The position numbers and the translations under genes were made by a program. Under the pieces are notes generated by a model. That model saw nothing but the letters and a program-made list of their open reading frames with translations. It searched no databases and was not told the DNA's origin. DNA of 64,000 nucleotides from Paenibacillus sp. MBLB1832 (GTDB taxonomy: Bacteria > Bacillota > Bacilli > Paenibacillales > NBRC-103111), in NCBI RefSeq assembly GCF_032271945.1, contig NZ_CP130319.1:2003001-2067000 (forward strand), read 5' to 3'. Below, one piece after another: positions 19,059 to 27,437 of the stretch. Each line of letters opens with the position of its first letter. Positions within the stretch are counted from its first letter, which is position 1.

Positions 19059-20410
19059 TGATGAGAACATATAACCTAGGTGTATTCAAATGGATGATGA
19101 TTGTGATTGGATTGTGGGCAGTTTGCATGCTGCTATCAACTAAAGCGCATGCAGCAACGCCAGTCAATTATTATGTAAGTGTCGATGGCAATGACGGCAA
19201 CACAGGGCTAGGGCCTGAGCCCTCGAAGGCTCTGCGTTATATTCAAACCGCTGCCAATAAGACGAATCCTGGTGACACTGTCTATATCATGAATGGCACG
19301 TATTGGGATAATGGGAGTCCGATCTTAACGATTACTCGTTCAGGAACGGCAAATGCCTATATTACGTATAAAGCTTACCCAGGTCATACGCCAATACTGC
19401 GTGTCAGCCAAGGCGCATGGAACCATATTATGGTGAAAGGTGCTTCATACATTAACATTGAAGGCTTGGAGATTTATGGATGGAGCGAAAATTTATCGAA
19501 TACAGAAGCGCAATCCTACGAAAATACAAATACGCTCGGGAACATCGGCAAATTCAATACAAATGGAATCAGTATCGTCAAAAATTCGGATGTAAGTCCA
19601 ACCGTGTATGCAACACATATTAATGTCCGCAACAACAAAGTGCATCATGCACCAGGTCAAGGTATTGGAGCCATGGATGCGGATTATATCAACATTTCGG
19701 GCAATACAGTCTATAACAATTGTTGGTTTTCAGCCTATGCGCAGAGCGGCATCAGCATCAATCATTCGCGAAATACGGACAGTAATACGGGCTACAAAAT
19801 TTTTATATCCGGCAATCGGGTCTATGGTAACCAAGCGAATTATAAATGGCAGGGTCAGAATAAGTATTCCGATGGAAATGGCATCATTATAGATGATAAT
19901 AAAAATTTATTAATTGGTGGAACGCCTTATACGGGGAAGACGATCGTGGAAAACAATATTTCTTACTCCAATGGGGGATCTGGCATCAATATCTTCAGCT
20001 CGCAGTACGTATATGTCAACAATAATACGACGTATGCGAACTCTCAAAGTCCACACTTGGACTATGCCGAGATCATGGGCAATGAATCGAGCAATGTGTA
20101 TGTCGTGAACAATATCATGTACGCAAATGGTGAAACAGTCAGCAAAGCGAACGATGCCAATGGCGTGCCGATCCCATCGGTCTATTTTAACAGTAATATC
20201 TTCTATAACGGAGCTATTCTTAAAACGGGTACGGGAAATTTAACCGCGGATCCCTTATTTACTAACTTGTCGCTTAGAAACTTTCACTTACAGAGTACCT
20301 CACCTGCCATAAATAGCGGAGATAATACGTATTCAGCATCGTTAGATTTTGATGGGGTAAGCAGACCTGTGGGAGGTATAGTAGACCGGGGTGCCTACGA
20401 ATATCATTAA
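19055..20410 (+). CDS. Secreted single-domain right-handed beta-helix protein
   Basis: Protein of 451 residues with a signal peptide ending at AHA-ATP (about residue 33). The rest is one right-handed beta-helix with the opening YYVSVDGNDGNTG, the PGDTVYIMNGTY turn and many NN turns, closely related to residues 505-945 of the giant protein encoded upstream. Both share SGINIF/SGIHSF and YSDGNGIIID segments. It is probably a polysaccharide lyase or hydrolase of the same family without accessory modules. AGGAGG lies 8 bp before the GTG; the ATG at 19058 is also possible. Family number and catalytic residues could not be fixed from the sequence. Confidence 0.82.
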   Translation: MMMRTYNLGVFKWMMIVIGLWAVCMLLSTKAHAATPVNYYVSVDGNDGNTGLGPEPSKALRYIQTAANKTNPGDTVYIMNGTYWDNGSPILTITRSGTANAYITYKAYPGHTPILRVSQGAWNHIMVKGASYINIEGLEIYGWSENLSNTEAQSYENTNTLGNIGKFNTNGISIVKNSDVSPTVYATHINVRNNKVHHAPGQGIGAMDADYINISGNTVYNNCWFSAYAQSGISINHSRNTDSNTGYKIFISGNRVYGNQANYKWQGQNKYSDGNGIIIDDNKNLLIGGTPYTGKTIVENNISYSNGGSGINIFSSQYVYVNNNTTYANSQSPHLDYAEIMGNESSNVYVVNNIMYANGETVSKANDANGVPIPSVYFNSNIFYNGAILKTGTGNLTADPLFTNLSLRNFHLQSTSPAINSGDNTYSASLDFDGVSRPVGGIVDRGAYEYH

Positions 20411-20501
20411 GAGTCAAATACTATTCACCTTCTCGGAGGATTCGTTATTCTGGTTTCATCGTATTTAAGCAACAGTTAAAACTACATTTGCATGGATCAA
20501 T

Positions 20502-20536
20502 GGTGGCGAATAGTTAAACAACTTCGTCACCCTTTT
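20502..20536 (+). terminator. Terminator after the 451-residue beta-helix gene
   Basis: GGTGGCGAA pairs with TTCGTCACC (one G-U pair) over a 12-nt loop and runs into CTTTTT. It lies about 90 bp after the stop codon. Confidence 0.7.
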
Positions 20537-20623
20537 TGCTATTGCAAGAATGAATGATAACGTGCCATGTATAGGAATACCTTTTCATTGTTTACGAACA
20601 TAGATATCCAGATAGATGTCTTA

Positions 20624-20667
20624 TAGAATAGATATAAGCCGTTCAAACTAATTTGAAAGCGCATACT
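20624..20667 (+). promoter_or_regulatory. Candidate promoter with downstream cre-like site before the foldase-like gene
   Basis: TAGAAT at 20624-20629 is a -10 candidate, preceded at 20583-20596 by TTTTCATTGTTTAC, which loosely recalls the shared promoter block at 5681 and 13628. TGAAAGCGCATACT at 20654-20667 matches the core of a cre site. No good -35 box is seen. Confidence 0.35.
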
Positions 20668-20692
20668 TAGCGAGCGAGGAGATGGGAATCAA

Positions 20693-21739
20693 GTGCAGAT
20701 GAGGGTAATAAATCGGGGATTTCCTACAAGGAGTTTACGTTTACGGTTCCTAATCATTAGTTTGTTATGCCTGCTCTTTACATCTTGCGGGAATTCTTCT
20801 CAGTCATCCATCGTGGCTTGGGTAGACGGTATTCCGATCGAGAAAGGTGAGATGCTCAGGGTAATGAACCAAAATAGAAGCTTAGTATTCAATTATTTCC
20901 ATGAAAAATACGGTGTGGAGAACAGTTCGGATTTTTGGGAAGGAAAGATTGGTGGAGAGGTTCCAAAGGAACTGTTGAAGAAGAATGCGTTGGATACACT
21001 CGTCCGAATCAAAGTTGAAGATAAGCTTGCCTATGATGAGCATCTGATAAAAACCATGGATTACAAGGACTTCTTATCGGAATGGACGCTTGAAAATAAG
21101 CGCAGGAAAGAGACGGTAGCCAAAGGTGGGGTCATTTATGGGCCGGTTGAATTTGACGAAAAGCAATATTTCGAATACAGCCATTCTAACATGAAGATCA
21201 AGCTGAAGGATGCTTGGGCCAGTTCCAAACAAGTGAGTGAGGAGAAGCTAAAAGCGGAATACGAGACAATGAAGAATGAACTTTATCGTGAGCCCGATCA
21301 CTTCCAATTGGCAATCATGTCACTTGCTTATAACGACAGTAATCGAGAGGCTTCCTTTCATCAAATGGAGAAAGTAGTGAATTCACTTAAGAATCATAGG
21401 GATTCGTTATCAACGTTATCTGAACAATATCATGCGCATTATGAAGAGATTACGTATACCCCAGGACAAGATTCGGCCCAATCGATGCATCCTTCCATTT
21501 GGAATGCCATCAAGGATGTAAAAGCTGGTGAAGCCAGTGAGATTGCAGATGAACGATCTGCTTGGGTGATTTTTTATGTAAAGGACAGGCAGTTTGGTAC
21601 CTATCAGAATTACGATAAGGTGAAAGATACTGTGAAAAATCAATACATCGAGCAGCAATTGGGTTTGATCATCCAAGAGAGGGTGAAGCAAGCCCAAATA
21701 AAAATAAATCAGAATATCTATGAGGCATTATCCATTTAA
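20693..21739 (+). CDS. Foldase-like lipoprotein (SurA/PrsA-type peptidyl-prolyl isomerase family)
   Basis: Lipoprotein of 348 residues with lipobox FTSC (cysteine 32). The start of the mature part, IVAWVDGIPIEKGEMLRVMNQNR, matches the N-terminal chaperone region of SurA/PrsA proteins. The middle is helical and charged. The rotamase part (about 210-310) is poorly conserved, though KAGEASEIADERSAWVIFYVKDR keeps the end of a parvulin-type fold. It sits outside the membrane and may help fold the exported beta-helix proteins made by its neighbours. The GTG start is chosen from AGGAG about 11 bp upstream. Enzyme activity is uncertain. Confidence 0.72.
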   Translation: MQMRVINRGFPTRSLRLRFLIISLLCLLFTSCGNSSQSSIVAWVDGIPIEKGEMLRVMNQNRSLVFNYFHEKYGVENSSDFWEGKIGGEVPKELLKKNALDTLVRIKVEDKLAYDEHLIKTMDYKDFLSEWTLENKRRKETVAKGGVIYGPVEFDEKQYFEYSHSNMKIKLKDAWASSKQVSEEKLKAEYETMKNELYREPDHFQLAIMSLAYNDSNREASFHQMEKVVNSLKNHRDSLSTLSEQYHAHYEEITYTPGQDSAQSMHPSIWNAIKDVKAGEASEIADERSAWVIFYVKDRQFGTYQNYDKVKDTVKNQYIEQQLGLIIQERVKQAQIKINQNIYEALSI

Positions 21740-21807
21740 AGCTTACATGACAACATTGCGGAAAGAGAAGTGATTCAGTTTATGATGAAGTGGTTAAAGG
21801 TGCTTTT
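21735..21807 (+). repeat. 73-bp direct repeat, copy 1 (duplicated gene start)
   Basis: Aligns without gaps to 24012-24084, with 65 of 73 positions the same by eye. It begins in the last codons of the foldase-like gene (TTTAAAGCTT) and covers the leader, ribosome site and first codons (MMKWLK) of a gene like that at 24059. Confidence 0.85.
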
Positions 21808-22110
21808 GGCGGTACGCATTCTTGTAAAATTAGTTGGACAGGTGCATGTGAGCAAACGATTACCGGACTAAAGCCGAATACCATGTATACATTGACAGGA
21901 TGGGGGAAAGTCACATCCGGCGATTCAGGATATATTGGTGTGAAAAATTATGGTGGAACTGAATTGCGTGCAGTTGTCAATACGAACATGTACACGGGTC
22001 AAACGATTACCTTCACTACTGGCGCAGCTAACACAAGTGCTCTCATCTATATCTACAATAACTCAGGCACCACGTATGGCGAAGACTTTTACGTATCAGA
22101 ATTCCACTAA
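21782..22110 (+). pseudogene. Fusion remnant: beta-helix gene start joined out of frame to a CBM-like domain
   Basis: The first codons (MMKWLKVLL) copy the start of the gene at 24059, but that frame stops after 29 codons at 21871. From about 21770 another frame reads into a 106-residue beta-sandwich segment (KGAFGGTHSCKISW, TGLKPNTMYTLTGWGKV, GEDFYVSEFH) that looks like a C-terminal carbohydrate-binding module. The simplest reading is a deletion that joined the start of one secreted enzyme to the end of its own or another gene. A terminator follows. A GTG at 21790 could in theory express the module alone, but no signal peptide would be present. Confidence 0.65.
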
Positions 22111-22117
22111 TACATGC

Positions 22118-22158
22118 AAAGAGGTTTGGCGGAAATAGTCTGCTCAACCTCTTTTTTT
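22118..22158 (+). terminator. Terminator before the first 520-residue beta-helix gene
   Basis: AAAGAGGTT pairs with AACCTCTTT, with an inner GC pair, and runs into seven T residues. A near-copy lies at 29192-29230, as part of the cassette duplication. Confidence 0.88.
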
Positions 22159-22229
22159 CAGAAAATACAAATTTTCGATGAAATAGTGATTCACGCACAT
22201 AAAATCGTTGATACGAGATGTTTCAGGAA

Positions 22230-22243
22230 TGTAAGCGCTTTTT
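22230..22243 (+). promoter_or_regulatory. cre-like site upstream of the first beta-helix paralogue
   Basis: TGTAAGCGCTTTTT matches the cre core TGTAANCGNTT. The flanking block from TTCACGCACATAAAATCG (22190) onward is conserved upstream of the paralogue at 29389, including this site. Confidence 0.5.
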
Positions 22244-22300
22244 TACTATGGTGGTAATCCGAAAATTTTCTTCGGATACATATTTAACGAGGAGGAGATA

Positions 22301-23863
22301 TTGTTGGAAAAAACGGTAAGAAGAGGGCTTGTTTCGTTGGTGGTCATGCTGATGCTGGTTTTGAGCTATTCCCATGTCCCTGTTACCTATGCAGCAGGAA
22401 CGATCTACTATGTAGATTCGCTGGGCGGTGATGACATGAATGGTGGAACCTCGGAAAGTGCTGCCTGGAAGACGCTGAGCAAAGTGAATGCCACTACGTT
22501 TGTGCCTGGCGATCAAATTCTATTCAAGGCAGGCGGCATCTGGACGGGACAACTAAGTCCCAAAGGCTCTGGAAGCAGTGGAAGCCCAATTATCATCAAC
22601 CAATACGGAACAGGGAGCAAGCCGATCATTAATGGTGGAGGACTTGTAAATACAGGTGCCTTCCGCTTGTACAATCAGGAGTATTGGGAGATCAACAATC
22701 TGGAGATCACGAACAAGGGGACCACTTCTGGACAAAAGATGGGCGTATCGATCGAAGCCAAAGATATAGGAACGCTGAATCACATCTATTTGAAAAATTT
22801 GGTCATCCATGATGTGAATGGACTTCAGACCGACAAGCAAAACGGCGGGATTTGGGTACATACCTACGGCAATGTGGTGCAGAGTAAATTCGACGATATC
22901 CAAATTACTAATAATACGGTGTACAATACGGACCGTGCAGGAATCGTCGTCACCTCGGATTGGTGGTGCAATCCGGATGTCGTTACTTGCGGTTCTACAC
23001 GCCCAGCTTACGTTCCTTCTACCAATGTAGTGGTAAGTAATAATTTTGTGTACAGCTTGGGGGGAGATGGCATAAGCATTCGGGATACCTCTTCTCCGAT
23101 TGTGGAATACAATGTGGTTCATGATGCTAACGCTCGTTCGGGAGACTACAATAACGCCATTTGGACGTATAACGCCACGAATGCCGTCGTCCAATACAAT
23201 GAAGCCTATTTAACTAGAACATCCAAGGACGGCCTTGGATTTGGACTGGATTATTTACAGTCAGGTGCCATCTATCAATACAATTACAGTCACGATAATG
23301 AAGGAGGATTTGCAGCCGTTTATTCGGACGGCAGTTGGGCGCCTCAGTCAAATAAGAACTCGGTGATCCGATACAACATCAGCCAAAACGATAAGACACA
23401 CATCTTTGCCTGGTACGGTCCAACTACGGATACGCAGGTGTATAATAATACGGTTTATAATTCGAATAGACGGGTTAAAGTGTTGGATATCATTAATTGG
23501 TCGGGTTATGCCAAAAATATTACGTTCAGCAATAACATCCTATACAGCACGGTGTCCATGTCTTACGCAATATCCAATGGTACCAACTTAGACTTTAAAA
23601 ACAATAACTTCTATGGCGTAACGCCACCAAGTGGAAGCAATGTGACCATTACAGGAACCACAACTGTGAATCCCAAACTAGTGAATCCTGGAAGCGGTGG
23701 GGTAGGGAGAACGACGGTTGACGGATATAAACTTCAAAATACTTCTCCACTCATTCATGCCGGTGTAGTTATTCCCAATAACGGAGGAAAAGATTATTGG
23801 GGCACTCCGGTTTCCGCAACGAATAACCCGAACATTGGCGCATTTAACGGCTATAATCCATAA
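22301..23863 (+). CDS. Secreted right-handed beta-helix protein, paralogue A
   Basis: Protein of 520 residues with signal peptide ending VTYAAG (about residue 32). The mature part is one beta-helix: IYYVDSLGGDDMNGGTSESA, PGDQILFKAGG, NGGIWVHTYG, GDGISIRDTSSP and repeated NN turns. It has no CBM, SLH or dockerin domain. The fold is typical of polysaccharide lyases and some hydrolases, but I recognise no catalytic motif that fixes the family. It starts with TTG, which aligns with the ATG of the paralogue at 29389; GAGGAGG lies just upstream. By eye the two proteins differ at only about 50-55 positions. It is monocistronic between two terminators. Confidence 0.83.
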   Translation: MLEKTVRRGLVSLVVMLMLVLSYSHVPVTYAAGTIYYVDSLGGDDMNGGTSESAAWKTLSKVNATTFVPGDQILFKAGGIWTGQLSPKGSGSSGSPIIINQYGTGSKPIINGGGLVNTGAFRLYNQEYWEINNLEITNKGTTSGQKMGVSIEAKDIGTLNHIYLKNLVIHDVNGLQTDKQNGGIWVHTYGNVVQSKFDDIQITNNTVYNTDRAGIVVTSDWWCNPDVVTCGSTRPAYVPSTNVVVSNNFVYSLGGDGISIRDTSSPIVEYNVVHDANARSGDYNNAIWTYNATNAVVQYNEAYLTRTSKDGLGFGLDYLQSGAIYQYNYSHDNEGGFAAVYSDGSWAPQSNKNSVIRYNISQNDKTHIFAWYGPTTDTQVYNNTVYNSNRRVKVLDIINWSGYAKNITFSNNILYSTVSMSYAISNGTNLDFKNNNFYGVTPPSGSNVTITGTTTVNPKLVNPGSGGVGRTTVDGYKLQNTSPLIHAGVVIPNNGGKDYWGTPVSATNNPNIGAFNGYNP

Positions 23864-23878
23864 GATTCGTTATTAGTA

Positions 23879-23920
23879 GAAGCTGTAGCTATTGAAGCTC
23901 CGTAGCTACGGCTTCTTTTT
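23879..23920 (+). terminator. Terminator after beta-helix paralogue A
   Basis: GAAGCTGTAGCTA pairs with TAGCTACGGCTTC and is followed by TTTTT. It corresponds to the terminator at 30964 in the second cassette. Confidence 0.88.
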
Positions 23921-23924
23921 ACCA

Positions 23925-24000
23925 GGAATCCCGATTTTCTGTATATGTTATCGTTGGCTGGGAACATAGTCTATGAAAAACGATACAGATATTATAAAAA
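23925..24000 (+). promoter_or_regulatory. Candidate activator-dependent promoter, twin of 31010-31085
   Basis: This stretch matches the one before the second transporter operon almost throughout, including ATCGTTGGCTGGGAACATAG and TCTATGAAAA. TATTAT at 23990-23995 is the -10 candidate; the -35 position (AGTCTA/TAGTCT region) is poor. The conserved upstream part may bind the YesN regulator encoded at 34803-36383. It would drive the cohesin/dockerin beta-helix gene. Confidence 0.55.
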
Positions 24001-24011
24001 ACAGTTAATCG

Positions 24012-24084
24012 TTTAAAGCTTGAATTAAAACATCGCGGAAAGAGAAGTGATTCATTTTATGATGAAGTGGTTGAAGATGCTTTT
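24012..24084 (+). repeat. 73-bp direct repeat, copy 2 (intact gene start)
   Basis: Partner of 21735-21807, aligned without gaps with 65 of 73 positions the same. Here it holds the leader and intact start of the 1100-residue beta-helix gene. Confidence 0.85.
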
Positions 24085-27000
24085 TATTTTTTGCTTTAGC
24101 CTGATGTTGACCAGTTGCTTGTTTGTTTTTTTGACAGCAAGTACAAGTTATGGGGCAGGCAATGTCTATTATGTGGATGATATTAATGGAAATAACAACA
24201 ACGAAGGTACAAGTGAGCAAACTGCTTGGAAAACGTTGGCTAAGGTTAATGGAACTACGTTTCAACCAGGTGATCACATTTTGTTTAAAGCAGGAGGTTC
24301 ATGGTCTGGACAACTTCATCCCTTAGGATCTGGTACCGACACTAGCCCAATAGTTATTGATCAGTATGGGACGGGTAATAAACCAATCATCAATGGGGGA
24401 GGCATCTTGAATTCGGGCGCAGTCTTGTTATATAACCAACAATATTGGGAGATTAACAATCTAGAGATCACGAATAAGGGAACCGCTTCTGGTCAAAAGA
24501 TGGGTGTATCCATAGAAGCCAAGGATGTAGGCATACTCAATCACATCTATTTGAAAAATTTGGTCATTCATGATGTGAATGGACTTCAAACGGATAAGCA
24601 AAATGGTGGGATTTGGGTGCATACCTACGGCAATCTCATTCAGACTAAGTTTAATGACATTCAAATCATGAATAATACGGTGTATGATACCGACCGTGCG
24701 GGAATCGTCGTAACCTCGGATTGGTGGTGTAATCCGGATCTCGTCACTTGCGGTACGACACGCCCAGCTTACTATCCTTCCACGAATGTAGTGGTAAGCA
24801 ATAATTACGTTTACAGCGTTGGGGGAGATGGCATTAGTATTCGAGATACCACTTCCCCAGTTGTCGAATACAATGTGGTCCATGATGCCAATGCCCGTTC
24901 TGGTGACTACAATAACGCAATCTGGACGTATAACGCTACAAATGCAAAGATTCAATACAATGAAGCGTATTTAACAAGAACGACAAAAGACGGTTATGGA
25001 TTAGGTGTGGATTATTTACAGGATGGTGCCAATCTTCAGTATAATTACACACACGACAATGAAGGCGGTGCAGTAGGCATCTATTCGGATGGAACGTGGG
25101 CTCCCCAATCCAACCGGAATTTTAAGATTCGATATAATATTAGCCAGAATGATGGTGCGGCTATTTATAGTTTCTATGGACCAGCCGTTAATGGAGAAAT
25201 TTACAACAACACTGTGTATGTCAAAGGAGATTCTAGCCCAGCCCTATATAAATTTAATAATTGGGGCGGATACGCGTCAAACATTTCCTCTAAAAATAAC
25301 ATTTTTTACAACTTGGGAATTGGAAACTACGTTTGGGGCCAAAGTTCAAATATTACATTCGATCATAATTTGTTTTATGGCGCTCATCCTGCTAGTGAAC
25401 CTGCAGATGCGAACAAAATAACGAGCGATCCGTTGTTAGTGAACCCTGGAAGCGGGGGGAGCGGCATACACTCAGTCGATGGATATAAGCTATTGAATGG
25501 CTCACCAGCATTGGCAACAGGAACGCTTATTGCGAATCATGGAGGACAAGATTATTGGGGGAATTCCGTTTCAACGACATTAGCACCTAATATTGGGGCT
25601 TACAATGGAGTTGGTCAGTCTTTGTCAGGAATTGATTTGCAGGTTTCGGCAGTGAAAGTGCAAGAATCAAGTTTTATTCCAGGAGACTCGATTCATTTCC
25701 AATTAACGGTTCGTAATAATGGAACGACTGCAACAGGAAGCCAGACGATCACAAACCAATTTATGGTGGATGGTCAAACCGTAAAAAGCGAGCCTTATTT
25801 AATCAATCTAAGTCCAGGGCAGTCTATCACTGTTACTTCATCGGCCTGGAATACAACCAAGTCCGGGTTCTTATTGAAGGCTGTGGCGGATGCATCCAAT
25901 GTTATCGCTGAGGTTCAAGAAGACAATAATATGATGTCGCAATATATCAACCTTGTCGTAGGCAAGGATATTGTACCCGTTTCGTTAGGTGTGCAGGAAT
26001 CCAATTGGGGAGTAGGGTCCACCATACATTTCACTTTAACTGTGAAGAATCAAGGGAATGTCCCGATCGTTAATGAATGGTTTGGTGCAAGGTTTTACTT
26101 AGATGGGGCTACCACTGAGGTGGATTGGTCAGGCACGCCTGATGCAGGGTATACATTAAACCCCGGTGGCACCATTACACTAGTGTCCAAAAAAGGCTGG
26201 AAAGTTGACCGAGCTCAATTCTCTCTGATGGGGGATGGCGATACATGGAATCAAGTCGTTGAAGTGAACGAAGCGAATAATAAGATGACGGTTCAATTGC
26301 CCTTAAGCAGTGAAAAGTCCATAACCAGCTTCGCGATTGGCAATCAGCAAGGTACGGTAACAGCGGCGACCTATCAGATTGGTGTAAAAGTGCCTTATGG
26401 AACCGATATAACATCGTTGACACCAGTCATTAGTGTATCGAATAAGGCCACTGTAACACCAGGCAATGGGGCTGCCCAGAATTTCACCAATCCGGTTATC
26501 TACACAGTGACTGGGGAGAATGGCACTACGCAGCAGTGGACGGTAACGGTGACGCAAGATACGGCATACACATTGACAGGTCCTAGCGCTGTTGTGACGG
26601 GAGATTCGTTCCAGTTGACATACGGTCTGGCCAATGTCACCGAAAGCGTTTACGCCAAGTCAGTGACAGTCCATTATGACCCTGCTAAGTTGGAGTACAT
26701 TAATGTAGAAAGCCTGCTCAATGGCTTTAATGTGATCGCTAGTACAACAACACCAGGGAGCATCAGGATCATAGAAGCGAGCACAGGATCTACAAGTCCA
26801 TTGACTGGCACGTTAAACCTGCTTTCGTTAACGTTCCGAGCAATAGACCGAACGGTGAGCACGAATGTGTACATGACGGATATCGTCCTGGGTGACCAGT
26901 TTGGGAGCGTGAAAATAGTTAATGGCGGCAACGCTCTTGGGATTAACATTATCGAGTTTATTCCAGTCGATAAGTCGGAACTGTCTGCAGCGCTAACAGA

Positions 27001-27367
27001 GACTGCTTCAGCCATCGCAGCCGCTAAAGAACTAAATCCTTTAGCACCGCACTTTGGCTACTATCCAAAGAACAAGATTGATGCGCTCAAAGCTGCTTAT
27101 GCGAATGCGAATGGGGTATTTAACCAAGTTGGCGTGACGCAATCGCAATTAGATGTGGCCAAAAACACACTCACACAAGCCTTATCGGTATTCCTTGCTT
27201 CGGCAAATCAGTCCGCTGGGATTGGCGATTTGGCCTTGCTGGCAGCGAACTACCATGCAACGAGCAACAACCCTAACTGGCCAGTCATCCGGATGTATGA
27301 TTTTGATCAGAATGGGAAGCTGGATTTATACGATCTTGTTACAATGGCACAACGGATACTGAATTAA
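24059..27367 (+). CDS. Secreted beta-helix protein with CARDB, Ig-like, cohesin, FIVAR and dockerin domains
   Basis: About 1100 residues. ATG 24059 (MMKWLK) gives a standard signal peptide ending TSYGAG; an in-frame GTG at 24047 is an alternative, and the ribosome site (AAAGAGAAG) is weak for both. Using numbering from the GTG, residues 40-525 are a beta-helix close to paralogues A and B. Residues 527-640 and 645-760 are CARDB-type domains (VQESSFIPGDSIHFQLTV; VQESNWGVGSTIHFTLTV). Residues 760-843 are Ig-like and 845-975 form a cohesin-type domain (VTGDSFQLTYGLANV, TGTLNLLSLTFRAI). Residues 985-1055 are FIVAR-like. The end is a dockerin with one full calcium loop (DFDQNGKLDLYD). A cohesin and a dockerin in one chain could allow chain or partner assembly at the cell surface; this is inference. 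Confidence 0.83.
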   Translation: MMKWLKMLFIFCFSLMLTSCLFVFLTASTSYGAGNVYYVDDINGNNNNEGTSEQTAWKTLAKVNGTTFQPGDHILFKAGGSWSGQLHPLGSGTDTSPIVIDQYGTGNKPIINGGGILNSGAVLLYNQQYWEINNLEITNKGTASGQKMGVSIEAKDVGILNHIYLKNLVIHDVNGLQTDKQNGGIWVHTYGNLIQTKFNDIQIMNNTVYDTDRAGIVVTSDWWCNPDLVTCGTTRPAYYPSTNVVVSNNYVYSVGGDGISIRDTTSPVVEYNVVHDANARSGDYNNAIWTYNATNAKIQYNEAYLTRTTKDGYGLGVDYLQDGANLQYNYTHDNEGGAVGIYSDGTWAPQSNRNFKIRYNISQNDGAAIYSFYGPAVNGEIYNNTVYVKGDSSPALYKFNNWGGYASNISSKNNIFYNLGIGNYVWGQSSNITFDHNLFYGAHPASEPADANKITSDPLLVNPGSGGSGIHSVDGYKLLNGSPALATGTLIANHGGQDYWGNSVSTTLAPNIGAYNGVGQSLSGIDLQVSAVKVQESSFIPGDSIHFQLTVRNNGTTATGSQTITNQFMVDGQTVKSEPYLINLSPGQSITVTSSAWNTTKSGFLLKAVADASNVIAEVQEDNNMMSQYINLVVGKDIVPVSLGVQESNWGVGSTIHFTLTVKNQGNVPIVNEWFGARFYLDGATTEVDWSGTPDAGYTLNPGGTITLVSKKGWKVDRAQFSLMGDGDTWNQVVEVNEANNKMTVQLPLSSEKSITSFAIGNQQGTVTAATYQIGVKVPYGTDITSLTPVISVSNKATVTPGNGAAQNFTNPVIYTVTGENGTTQQWTVTVTQDTAYTLTGPSAVVTGDSFQLTYGLANVTESVYAKSVTVHYDPAKLEYINVESLLNGFNVIASTTTPGSIRIIEASTGSTSPLTGTLNLLSLTFRAIDRTVSTNVYMTDIVLGDQFGSVKIVNGGNALGINIIEFIPVDKSELSAALTETASAIAAAKELNPLAPHFGYYPKNKIDALKAAYANANGVFNQVGVTQSQLDVAKNTLTQALSVFLASANQSAGIGDLALLAANYHATSNNPNWPVIRMYDFDQNGKLDLYDLVTMAQRILN

Positions 27368-27380
27368 TCATTTGATGGGA

Positions 27381-27413
27381 GGATGGGAGATGACAGGGTG
27401 TCATCTCCCATCC
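27381..27413 (+). promoter_or_regulatory. Perfect 15-bp hairpin between the dockerin gene and the cohesin-SLH gene
   Basis: GGATGGGAGATGACA and TGTCATCTCCCATCC are exact reverse complements around a 3-nt GGG loop. No T-run follows (CCTCCTAGTTGG), so a standard terminator is unlikely. It starts 13 bp after the upstream stop and lies 25 bp before the downstream start, so it may stabilise or split the message between two linked genes. Confidence 0.6.
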
Positions 27414-27437
27414 CCTCCTAGTTGGGGGCATGTAAGG

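Noticed and set aside
22553..23194. 213-codon minus-strand frame inside beta-helix paralogue A
   Set aside because: Lies fully inside a well-supported gene; a similar shadow occurs at 24461-24955 in the related gene at 24059.
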